From: an uncultured Clostridiaceae bacterium
GTDB taxonomy: Bacteria; Bacillota; Clostridia; Lachnospirales; Lachnospiraceae
Length of the DNA stretch: 11,270 nucleotides
Reading direction: 5' to 3'
NCBI GenBank assembly: GCA_949841235.1
Contig: CATKZA010000015.1
Span: 1 to 11,270 of the forward strand
Shown: piece by piece, positions 1 to 7,330 of the stretch
Layout: every line of letters begins with the position of its first letter
Position numbering within the stretch: the first letter of the stretch is position 1
The notes under the pieces: model-generated
What the model was told of the DNA's origin: nothing
The model's database searches: none
The model's input: the letters and a program-made list of their open reading frames with translations, nothing else
Program-made: the position numbers and the translations under genes

Positions 1-2894
1 TTTTTCGGTACTTTGACCACCGCTTTCTTGTGGATTCCCTTCAGGGCGTTCTTTCCCACCTTTTTCAACTTCGCAGTCTTAACCGTAATCTTTTTCAGCG
101 ACTTGCATCCGCTGAATGCGTTTTTGCCAATGGTGACGATGTTCTTTCCTATGGTAATCTTTTTCAGTTTCGTGCATTTCTTGAATGCATTGGCTCCCAC
201 AGATGTAACAGCGTAGGATGTTCCATTGGTGCTGACTTTTGCGGGGATGGTCAGGCTCTTGGCCTTCTTGCTCTTCGCCCCCTGCACTGCCACTGCCGTC
301 TTTCCTGCCGCGGCACTGGTCACCTTGTATTTGAGTTTCCCCGCCGCAAAGGCTGTTCCCACGGACAATGCCTTGCTCTTGCTTCCTGTCTGGTTGTCGG
401 GTCCGGCACTTGCATCGGGCTTTTTAATCGGCTCTGCGCTGGGTTTCACATCAGGCTGGGTACTGGGTGCCTGACTAGGCTTTGCGCTGGGCTCCGTGCT
501 GGGCTTTGCACTGGGTTCCGTGCTGGGCTCTGCACTGGGCTCCGCGCCGGGCTCTGTGCTAGGTTCTGCACCGGGAGAAGCGACCGGCTCTTCTACGGCA
601 TTTTCATCCACCGTGATCCTGCACGACGCATCCTGTCCCGAATAAGTCATGGCATGAACGATGGTCACCCCCTTCTTGATGCCTGTGACGGTGCCGTCCT
701 GGGCTACCTCCGCAATGCTTCTGTCCTCGCTGAACCACAGAATCTTCTCCGTGGTATTCTCCGGCATCAGCGTGGCCGCCAGAGCCACCACGTTGCCGGG
801 ATGAACTCCCACGCCGTCCTTTGCCAAGGACAGGGCTGTTGCCGGGACTTCAGCCGGGGCATAGTCTTTTTTCAGAACGGCATCCTTGACCGTGACCTTC
901 ATGGTTATGGTGTTGACGCCATCCACGTAATATTCTTCCGGGAAACTGCATCCATTGTCCTTGCCCTCATTCTTTGTCAAATCCGTGATACAGTTTGCCG
1001 GCTCATACCAATAGTTCAGCATGCAGATATCCGGCACGGTTCTCTTCCCGGTGGGCTTGTCATTCTTATATTCATCTTCTTCCTCATAGGGAAAAGTTTT
1101 GTTGCTCATGGTACAATCACGGCCATTGAACTGCAAGTTTTCCACCTCGAAGACTGCGCTGTTAAGGATGGATGTCTGGGATACCTCCCGATGCACTGTC
1201 ACGTCCTTGATGAAGAGGGTGTTCAGCGTGGACATCTGATCCTTGCTTCCCGAGAGCGAGATGGTAAAGCCTCCTCCGCCATCTTCTGTCAGTTCCAAGT
1301 AATTGTCCCCCTCCAGCATGTTCCAATCATACGAATTATTGGCATAGAGTCCCGCCTTGAATGTTTTTGGCTGCTTCACTTTCACCATGCAGCAAGCGGA
1401 TGCGCCCCCCTGCACGGTGGCCGTAATCAGGCAGGTACCTGCGCCTTTCGGCGTAACGGCTCCCTTGTAACTGACAGCGGCTACCGTGGTATCGCTGCTC
1501 TCCCACTGGATCATGTCCTTAGCGTCCGCCGGGGTCAGGCTTGCCTTGAGGGCTTTGGCACCGTCCACCATGTCCAGTTCCATGGTTTTCTGATCCAGCG
1601 TGATGGCTGTTGCCGTGCCTTCTTTCTTGTCATAGGCGCTCATGATTGCCTCTAAGATACCCGGCTGGGTCACTTTGTATGTCTTTCGGTCAAATATGCC
1701 GAATCCCAGATCCCCGTTCCATCCATTGTCCCAGTATACGGGGATGCAGCCGGTCTGAAGGCTGGTCATGCACAGAACGGCCGCATAGGTGGCACGGAAC
1801 TTATTGTTTTCCGGATCAGGCTCCCCCCATGCGTCCAATCCAGAATCCTTCTTGGTGCTTTTGTCGATGGAGCCATATTCGCCTATGACTACCGGATAGC
1901 CCTTGCTGGTGAATGTTTCTTTGAGCTTGGCGAACTGTTTCGCCATATCGTCCTCCTGGCCGTAGCCTACCTTTTTGCTGCTGTCTCCCTCTTCTCCCCA
2001 CTGGGTGATAGTGTAGTCTTCCTTTCCGCAGAATGCCCAGGGCTGATAGTAATGCACGGATATCATGATGCGCTTCTGTTCTTCTGGTATCTCTCCGCTG
2101 CGGTGGGTGTCCTCGGGGATTTCAAACCCATAGTCCCCGGTGGTATAATCGATGTCGGTATTCATGCCGGGCACCAGAAGCCAGCGTTTGTCATTGCTGC
2201 CGCCGCTCTGACGCACCGTATCCACGAAGATCTGGTTGTAGTCGTTGATATTTTGATAGGCGCTCCGAATCTCTTCATCGGTAATGCCATCTTTTTCCAA
2301 GATGTTCGCCCCGATCTCGTTCATAGACTCGAAGATCAGGTGATGGTCATAATCTTTGAACCGGGCGGCAATCTGCTTCCACACGGCCTCATATTTCGTC
2401 TTGATCGTATCCTGATCACTAGCTCCCGGAAGAATCCAGCCACCGGTGACCGTGGAATATCCGTCCCCATGGATGTTCATAATGACATAGAGCTTATACT
2501 TGATTGCCCAGTCCACCACCTCCTGCACCCGGTCGAGCCAAGCTTTGTTGATCGTGTAATTGGGCGATGCGCCAATCTTTGACAGGTAGGATACCGGAAT
2601 GCGGATGCTTTTGAATCCGCTGGTTTTCACCGTGCGAATCATGCGCTCGGTAACCTTTACTCCTGACCAGGCATCCTCCGCCGGCGTGCCGTTGCTGTTG
2701 GCCTCCAGCTGATTGCCCAGGTTCCATCCGGCTCCCATGGCTTCTACAATCTCCTGCTGGTTCAGGTTCTGGAACCCCGTCTCTTCTGCCGATGCCCTGC
2801 CGCCCGGCTGTCCTGGGGCAATTTCCCACCCCGAGGTCAGCACGAGGGCAATGGCAAGCAGAAGGGCTAGGATTGTGCCACTTTTTTTCTTCAT
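1..2894 (-). CDS. Secreted multidomain GH5 endoglucanase-type glycoside hydrolase, C-terminus cut by window edge
   Basis: An open frame starts at 2894 and runs off the left edge (about 964 residues visible). Residues 1-36 form a signal peptide: KKK, a hydrophobic core, and a likely cleavage after ASA36. The GH5 domain covers about 45-400: WNLGN at 57-61, NIHGDG at 140-145, MNEI at 191-194 with E193 the probable acid/base, SVHYYQPW, and GEYG with E339 the probable nucleophile. It should hydrolyse a beta-1,4-linked plant polysaccharide outside the cell; the substrate is not readable. Next come a Big_2-like Ig domain (about 428-510), an unassigned module (about 511-671), a second Big_2-like domain (about 675-760), a Pro-Ser linker (about 768-825) and BspA-like LRRs with KKITIGKNIVTIGKNAF near 905. 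The usual NEP is NEI here. AAGGGAG lies 3-4 bases before the start. It follows the LRR protein gene by 136 bp with no clear promoter of its own, so cotranscription is likely. Frame and GH5 assignment are firm; subfamily (perhaps GH5_4-like) is uncertain. Confidence 0.93.
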   Translation of the reverse strand, partial: MKKKSGTILALLLAIALVLTSGWEIAPGQPGGRASAEETGFQNLNQQEIVEAMGAGWNLGNQLEANSNGTPAEDAWSGVKVTERMIRTVKTSGFKSIRIPVSYLSKIGASPNYTINKAWLDRVQEVVDWAIKYKLYVIMNIHGDGYSTVTGGWILPGASDQDTIKTKYEAVWKQIAARFKDYDHHLIFESMNEIGANILEKDGITDEEIRSAYQNINDYNQIFVDTVRQSGGSNDKRWLLVPGMNTDIDYTTGDYGFEIPEDTHRSGEIPEEQKRIMISVHYYQPWAFCGKEDYTITQWGEEGDSSKKVGYGQEDDMAKQFAKLKETFTSKGYPVVIGEYGSIDKSTKKDSGLDAWGEPDPENNKFRATYAAVLCMTSLQTGCIPVYWDNGWNGDLGFGIFDRKTYKVTQPGILEAIMSAYDKKEGTATAITLDQKTMELDMVDGAKALKASLTPADAKDMIQWESSDTTVAAVSYKGAVTPKGAGTCLITATVQGGASACCMVKVKQPKTFKAGLYANNSYDWNMLEGDNYLELTEDGGGGFTISLSGSKDQMSTLNTLFIKDVTVHREVSQTSILNSAVFEVENLQFNGRDCTMSNKTFPYEEEDEYKNDKPTGKRTVPDICMLNYWYEPANCITDLTKNEGKDNGCSFPEEYYVDGVNTITMKVTVKDAVLKKDYAPAEVPATALSLAKDGVGVHPGNVVALAATLMPENTTEKILWFSEDRSIAEVAQDGTVTGIKKGVTIVHAMTYSGQDASCRITVDENAVEEPVASPGAEPSTEPGAEPSAEPSTEPSAKPSTEPSAKPSQAPSTQPDVKPSAEPIKKPDASAGPDNQTGSKSKALSVGTAFAAGKLKYKVTSAAAGKTAVAVQGAKSKKAKSLTIPAKVSTNGTSYAVTSVGANAFKKCTKLKKITIGKNIVTIGKNAFSGCKSLKKITVKTAKLKKVGKNALKGIHKKAVVKVPK
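412..594 (-). repeat. Pro-Ser-rich linker repeat inside the GH5 gene
   Basis: This stretch encodes a tandem linker of the form PSxxP (PSTEPSAKPSTEPSAKPS and variants) made of imperfect 12-base units around CCCAGC. It separates the second Ig-like domain from the C-terminal LRR. A similar block sits in the neighbouring surface-protein gene at about 3365-3545. Such linkers are typically extended and are common in secreted clostridial enzymes. Edges are approximate. Confidence 0.8.
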
Positions 2895-3030
2895 GCTCTC
2901 TCCCTTCTCTTCTTTTCTACTCCCTGCATCTCTTGCCGTGAAGAACGCTGGCTTTGCGTTCTTCTTACATGCAACTTAGACGTTCCCAGCCAGCGTTTTT
3001 TGCTGACCTTGAACCGTCTTTGCATGTTAT
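2895..3030 (-). other. LRR-GH5 intergenic leader with overlapping inverted repeats
   Basis: This 136-bp gap lies between the stop of the LRR gene and the start of the GH5 gene. It holds three perfect inverted repeats: a 9-bp stem 2940-2948/2956-2964 with a 7-base loop (GAAGAACGC arms), a 9-bp stem 2944-2952/2989-2997 (AACGCTGGC with GCCAGCGTT), and an 8-bp stem 2967-2974/3020-3027 (ACATGCAA with TTGCATGT). The first two share bases and exclude one another; the second and third interleave as a pseudoknot would. Six T residues follow the second stem only on the plus strand (2996-3001), where no gene needs a terminator. On the coding strand no T-tract follows any stem, so read-through into the GH5 gene is expected. 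The GH5 ribosome site (AAGGGAG) is about 35 bases beyond the last stem. Confidence 0.55.
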
Positions 3031-6000
3031 CTATCTCACTTTGACTTTCTTCACCTTGCTCCACTTGCCGTAATATTTCTTGCCCTTCACGGTCTTATAG
3101 GCTCTGACTCTGACATAATATTTCTTCTTCCTCTTAAGCCTCTTGACAGTCTTCTTCACAGTCTTTGCCTTCTTGACAGTGTAGGTTTTCTTGCCCTTTT
3201 TAAATGTCTTGTTCAATGCAATCTGTACCTGGTAGCCGGTAACGCCTGAGACTTTTTTCCACTGTACGGTAATGGTCTTTTTCTTGGTGGATTTCACCTT
3301 CTTAAGCGTCACCTTCTTCACGCTGACTTTCTTGGTGTTTGCCGTGCCGCCAGGAGTTTTGTTAATCTGGGAACCACTTGGGTCTTTCGTGGTCTGTCCC
3401 CCCGGATCCTTGGTGGGCTGGGTGCTGGGTGCCCCGCTGGGCGATGCGCTTGGCTTTGTGCTGGGGCTTGTACTTGGCTTTGTGCTGGGATTAGTGCTGG
3501 GCTCTGCGCTAGAGGGCGTGTCCGGATTCTTTGACGGCTCTGCCCCCGGGTCTGTCACCGATGCTTTTACCAAGGCCGCCATGGCATCCTCCACCTTCTT
3601 CTTTGCCTCTTCCACCTGGGAAATCTTGGTGGCATCCTTGCAAATCTCCTGCGCCTCCTTAATAGCCGCCTGGAGGGCTGCCCAGCTTTCGGGAGTATAG
3701 TCCGCCTCCTTCAACGCCTGTGCTTCCTTGATTGCCTGCTCAACCTCTGCCTTCGGCCCCTCTACAGGTCGAAGGACGATATCGCCCAAGGCCTTCCGCA
3801 ATCGCTTATCGCTCTGGATAATTTCCGTGAGGGTAGCATCCCCCTTCTGCAAAACCTCTAGCGCAAGATCCCGCTGATCCAAATAATCGAACCATGCGTC
3901 CGCACCATCTCCATCGGTGTCATAATCTGACTCTAAGATGTCCAATGTCTTCTGATAAGTGGCTCTCAGGAAAGGCTTTGCCCCGGCAGAAATGCTGTTG
4001 ATCGCCGCCGTCCTGTTGGTAATCTTGTCGTAGACAGTCTCCCCCTTGGCAAACAGAGTCTCCGACTCGGAAAGAACCGTCTGGAATGCCTCCCACAGCT
4101 CCCCATCGTAGTCTGCCGCCGTAAGTTTGCCCGCCTCTTCCTTGACTGCGGCATACTCTGTCTCCAGATTAGCCAAAACCTCGCTCCTCTTGTAGAGAAT
4201 CTCCGATGCCAGCCAGCCGGCTTGATGAGTTCCCCGGCTCGCTAAGAGATCGTAGGTTGCGCCGTCGCAAAGGATCATGGCCGTCTTGGGCGCTCCGGCG
4301 AATGTGCTGTCATAACTCTGTCCGCCATCAGTTGACGTAGAACCCACAAGGGTATCGTCAGCGTAATCGTCCTTTTCAAACTCTAGATATTCCAGCCGGC
4401 TAAGCCCACGCAATGCGTCTTTGTTAATCTGCGTTACCGTAGCCGGGATGATCAGTTTCTTTATTCCGGAATAATAAAATAAACTCGCTGGAAGAACAGT
4501 CATGCTCGCCGGAATCTCAAAGGTCTCCAAATTTTTAGTATATCCAAATACACCATCCCCTATATTGACGCATCCCTCCGGCAATGTAATGGAAGTAATG
4601 CCCGAACCATAAAAGCAACGACTGCCAATAGTCGTCACGCCGTCTGGTATGGTTATCTCTTTCAGGCTTTCACACGCATTAAAGCAATATTCCCCAAGCG
4701 TCGTTACTGATGCCGGTATGGTGACGCTGGTGACATTCTTGCAGCCAGCGTAAAAATAATCGGGGATTGTCGTAATATCCTTGGGAAGAGCCAGTTCTGA
4801 CACGCCGCTTCCATAAAAGCAACGACTCCCGAAGGAAGTAATCTTATCCGCTGCATACTCGATCTTCGTAACGCTCCAGCATTCATAAAAGAGCATATCC
4901 GGTATTTCTGTAATATTCTCATTGAGAGCCATGGTTCCGGTAAGTTTCCTGCATCCATTAAATGCAGATTTGCCTACGCTGGTCACCTTGGTGGTCAGCA
5001 CGTTCTCCGCCTCCCAGACCCAACAGCCGGAAAATGCGCTCGCCCCTATGCTGGTCACCGTATCCGGCAGACTAAAACTTGTCATCCAGCGCAGATTGCT
5101 GAAAGCATAATCCCCAATCCTGGTCGGGTTCACGCCCTCCTTCACCACCACCTTCTCCAATTCCAAACGATAAGGTTTATACCAAGGCGCACTGTTTGCT
5201 GCATAATCACTCTCCACAGCGGATGCCTCGGTAATCGTCAGAGTATGGGTTCCGTTATGGTAGGTATAGCCGGTACCCGGTATCTCTCCGTAGACTCTGA
5301 AAGCCGCCGGATTGCTGGTGGTCTCAAAGGCACTGTCCGTGGCAGTGGCAGTAGCGCGCACGAAATAATCCCCCGCCACCGTGGGCTTAGCGCTTGGATT
5401 ATTAGCATCCACCGGATTCCGGCATGCCACATCTGTATAGTAGGCGTATGTCACCGATGCGCCCTGGGCGTTCCCCGTCACCTTCGGCTCTATCGGTGAA
5501 TCGATGTCGTAATTCTCCTGACTCAGATGAAGGGTGGTTTCCTTCCCCTTTATGGCGGCAAAATCATCCTCGGAATCCACAACCTGGAGGTTTGCATAGG
5601 TACCCATGTTGGTAGCTGCGCTCAAATGATAGATGACAGGCTTGGATGTTATAGCGTTATAAAAACTTGCACCTATTTTAGATGTAAGCTTCGTCCCTTT
5701 CATGTATATTCTCTTAAGGCTATCGCAGCTTTTAAATATGGTAGTATTGTTTAGATTTTTCACAGAAGAGATGTCCACATATACCAAGGCCGAACAACCG
5801 TCAAAGATCTGGGAGGCATCCTTTAGTTCCACATTGGGAATGTTCACCGATGTCAAACTGGTACAGCCCCTTGCAAAACTAGCGGCATTGCCCAATTCAG
5901 TCATTGCAGGCAGGTCAATCGTCTCCAGGGAAGTACAATTCATAAATGTGTTGTTGGCACTGATGGACATCAACTTCGGAAAAGATATGGTCTGGATCTT

Positions 6001-6828
6001 TGCACAGCCATAGAATGCGGAGCCACCTGTGATAGTGGTCAGTTCCGGCAGATTGATGGCCTCCAAGACATTGCAGGTGTTGAATGCGCTCTCCCCAAGG
6101 CTTCCCACGTTGGGGGCATCCACCTCTTTCAGTGCCTTGCAGTTCTGGAACGCCTGCTTTCCAAGAACCGTAGCACCTTGGAAATGAATGGCTGCCAAGG
6201 AACTGCATCCGTTAAATGCACCCTCCGGCACTGCCTCCACGCTGGGCATGTTCACCGCTTTCAGCCCGCTGGATTTGAAGCAGTTAACCCCCAAGGTCGT
6301 CAGTTTCTCCGTTCCGGTCAGCGTCTCCAGCAACGTGGTTCCGTAAAAGGAATGATCCCCTATCTCTGCCAGTTCTTCCGCTGCGCCAAAGTCCACTTCC
6401 TCTACCTGATTGTAGTTATAAAACATATATCCGCCGACCTTGGTCACATTTCCTGTAAATACAATCTTCTTAATGTCGTCCTTGTTCCCATACCAAGGCA
6501 ATCCCGCATAGGTACTGCTGGTGTAATCGGGTATGGCACCCTCGCCGCTGATGGTCAGCGTCCCGGTCCCTGCGGCAAAAGACCACTTGTGGGTGTCCGG
6601 GGTAATCTCCGCCCCGGTGCTGTCCTTCTCTCCTCCGAAGGTGCCGCTGGCCGTCACCGCATCTCCCTCGTCACTGGCGGGAACTCCCCCTTCCTGCGCG
6701 GCAGATGCCTTCCAATCGCCACCCCCTGCCGCCGGGATGCCCGCAACTGGCAAGCCGGATAGCACCAGTGCCGCAGATAGCGTCAGCCCAAGCACTTTTC
6801 GCTTCATTGTTCTCTTCTTTGTCTTCAT
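3031..6828 (-). CDS. Secreted BspA-like leucine-rich-repeat surface protein with FIVAR and FN3-like domains
   Basis: The 1265-residue product starts MKTKKRTMKRKVLG and has a signal peptide over about 1-32. Two blocks share one plan: a beta cap (GTLTISGEGAIPDY...PWY near 88-115, and HTLTITEASAVESDYAAN...PWY near 522-550), each followed by BspA/LRR_5 repeats of the type IGDYAF...LPDTVTSIGASAFSGC (to about 430 and 855). Between them is an Ig/MBG-like domain (about 434-512). Then come two FIVAR-like helical units (about 885-950 and 1026-1090), a PSTxPS linker (about 1096-1154) and a very basic FN3-like domain (about 1170-1265). There is no LPXTG signal or membrane anchor, so it is secreted or held to the wall non-covalently. 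BspA-family LRR proteins commonly bind host or polymer ligands; the ligand here is unknown. An AGGAGG lies about 13 bases before the chosen start; M8 is an alternative. Its upstream DNA carries the putative invertible promoter. Confidence 0.93.
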   Translation of the reverse strand: MKTKKRTMKRKVLGLTLSAALVLSGLPVAGIPAAGGGDWKASAAQEGGVPASDEGDAVTASGTFGGEKDSTGAEITPDTHKWSFAAGTGTLTISGEGAIPDYTSSTYAGLPWYGNKDDIKKIVFTGNVTKVGGYMFYNYNQVEEVDFGAAEELAEIGDHSFYGTTLLETLTGTEKLTTLGVNCFKSSGLKAVNMPSVEAVPEGAFNGCSSLAAIHFQGATVLGKQAFQNCKALKEVDAPNVGSLGESAFNTCNVLEAINLPELTTITGGSAFYGCAKIQTISFPKLMSISANNTFMNCTSLETIDLPAMTELGNAASFARGCTSLTSVNIPNVELKDASQIFDGCSALVYVDISSVKNLNNTTIFKSCDSLKRIYMKGTKLTSKIGASFYNAITSKPVIYHLSAATNMGTYANLQVVDSEDDFAAIKGKETTLHLSQENYDIDSPIEPKVTGNAQGASVTYAYYTDVACRNPVDANNPSAKPTVAGDYFVRATATATDSAFETTSNPAAFRVYGEIPGTGYTYHNGTHTLTITEASAVESDYAANSAPWYKPYRLELEKVVVKEGVNPTRIGDYAFSNLRWMTSFSLPDTVTSIGASAFSGCWVWEAENVLTTKVTSVGKSAFNGCRKLTGTMALNENITEIPDMLFYECWSVTKIEYAADKITSFGSRCFYGSGVSELALPKDITTIPDYFYAGCKNVTSVTIPASVTTLGEYCFNACESLKEITIPDGVTTIGSRCFYGSGITSITLPEGCVNIGDGVFGYTKNLETFEIPASMTVLPASLFYYSGIKKLIIPATVTQINKDALRGLSRLEYLEFEKDDYADDTLVGSTSTDGGQSYDSTFAGAPKTAMILCDGATYDLLASRGTHQAGWLASEILYKRSEVLANLETEYAAVKEEAGKLTAADYDGELWEAFQTVLSESETLFAKGETVYDKITNRTAAINSISAGAKPFLRATYQKTLDILESDYDTDGDGADAWFDYLDQRDLALEVLQKGDATLTEIIQSDKRLRKALGDIVLRPVEGPKAEVEQAIKEAQALKEADYTPESWAALQAAIKEAQEICKDATKISQVEEAKKKVEDAMAALVKASVTDPGAEPSKNPDTPSSAEPSTNPSTKPSTSPSTKPSASPSGAPSTQPTKDPGGQTTKDPSGSQINKTPGGTANTKKVSVKKVTLKKVKSTKKKTITVQWKKVSGVTGYQVQIALNKTFKKGKKTYTVKKAKTVKKTVKRLKRKKKYYVRVRAYKTVKGKKYYGKWSKVKKVKVR
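3365..3545 (-). repeat. Pro-Ser-Thr linker repeat inside the LRR gene
   Basis: These bases encode tandem PSTxPSxxPS units, such as PSTNPSTKPSTSPSTKPS, built from imperfect 12-base repeats. The linker joins the FIVAR pair to the basic C-terminal domain. Its sequence and position before a lysine-rich end match the linker of the adjacent GH5 gene, so the two proteins share a C-terminal design. Edges are approximate. Confidence 0.8.
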
Positions 6829-7062
6829 AGGCTAGTTTCTTCCTCCTTCTCCATCTGGCGAATGGAAACCGATGCCAACGCAAATCCCTATTCACAGCAT
6901 CTTGCACATCCCCATTCTCTTGTCTCTTTGTTCCCTCCTTCTCAATACATACCCTTGTGTATCTTTATATGAAAAGACAAACGCTGAGGCACAAAATCCA
7001 TTGCCCCTCCCTTTGCCTAATTCTCATAACGCAGCGATTCCTATCCGTCATGCCAAAACAAG
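6829..7062 (-). other. Upstream leader of the LRR surface-protein gene
   Basis: This non-coding 234-bp stretch lies between the LRR start codon and the left recombination-site dyad. On the minus strand it holds two purine-rich Shine-Dalgarno-like runs, AAGGAGG near 6840-6850 (used by the LRR gene) and GAAGGAGGG near 6930-6940 (no convincing ORF behind it). A TATAAA lies near 6965-6972, but no acceptable -35 box sits 16-19 bp upstream. I therefore see no strong fixed promoter for the LRR gene here, which fits the idea that transcription enters from the invertible segment. Confidence 0.5.
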
Positions 7063-7100
7063 TGGCCATACCACATAATATGGATTATGTGGTATGGCCA
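7063..7100. repeat. Left inverted repeat / dif-like recombination site
   Basis: This is a perfect 17-bp dyad: TGGCCATACCACATAAT at 7063-7079, a 4-base centre ATGG at 7080-7083, and the complementary arm at 7084-7100. The inner 27 bp (7068-7094) recur exactly, in reverse complement, at 7331-7357. Read as a Xer-type site it is an 11-bp arm ending CATAA, a 6-bp asymmetric centre TATGGA, and an arm starting TTATGT, the layout of bacterial dif sites. The outer TGGCC bases are not shared with the right copy. Confidence 0.85.
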
Positions 7101-7273
7101 TAGACAAAAAGCATTGAAGGACTATCACATGATGGGATGAACAGCCTCCAAAGCATATTTCTAGAAAAGAACCAGACTCTTATGTGCAAGCGAGGCGATC
7201 CTAGTCTATCTCTAGAAATAGTTGTGAATAGTTACCATTAAAAAGGATACTGTAATTCTTTCAATAATTTTCA

Positions 7274-7302
7274 TTGAATTTATAGATTTTATATGTTATA
7301 AT
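7274..7302 (+). promoter_or_regulatory. Sigma-A-type promoter inside the invertible segment, facing right
   Basis: The -35 box TTGAAT (7274-7279) and the perfect -10 box TATAAT (7297-7302) are 17 bp apart, with AT-rich sequence upstream that could act as an UP element. Transcription would start near 7309. It points away from the surface-protein genes and towards the 3' end of the recombinase gene, in antisense to it. I found no comparably good promoter on the opposite strand of the segment. Confidence 0.75.
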
Positions 7303-7330
7303 GAGAATCAAGTTGAAATTTATGTAATTT

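Noticed and set aside
412..594. CRISPR-like or satellite array
   Set aside because: The 12-base periodicity keeps the reading frame and encodes PSxxP linkers. There are no spacers.
30..1655. A 541-residue plus-strand open frame opposite the GH5 gene
   Set aside because: It is rich in Cys, His and Arg, with low-complexity stretches opposite the Pro-Ser linker, and resembles no protein. The minus-strand frame has a signal peptide, GH5 catalytic motifs and Ig-like domains.
2940..3001. A second invertible segment in front of the GH5 gene
   Set aside because: The arms are only 8-9 bp, the enclosed DNA is too short, they overlap each other, and they share nothing with the 27-bp sites. RNA folding explains them better.
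3272..3700. Plus-strand 142-residue frame with apparent hydrophobic repeats
   Set aside because: The repeats (LGFVLGLVLG type) are the reverse complement of the Pro-Ser-Thr linker codons of the LRR gene. It is a shadow.
7063..7100. Left dyad as an ordinary rho-independent terminator
   Set aside because: The 17-bp stem is strong, but neither side has a proper T-tract (plus: TAGACAAAAAG; minus: CTTGTTTTGG). Its exact inverted copy at 7331 fits a recombination site better.
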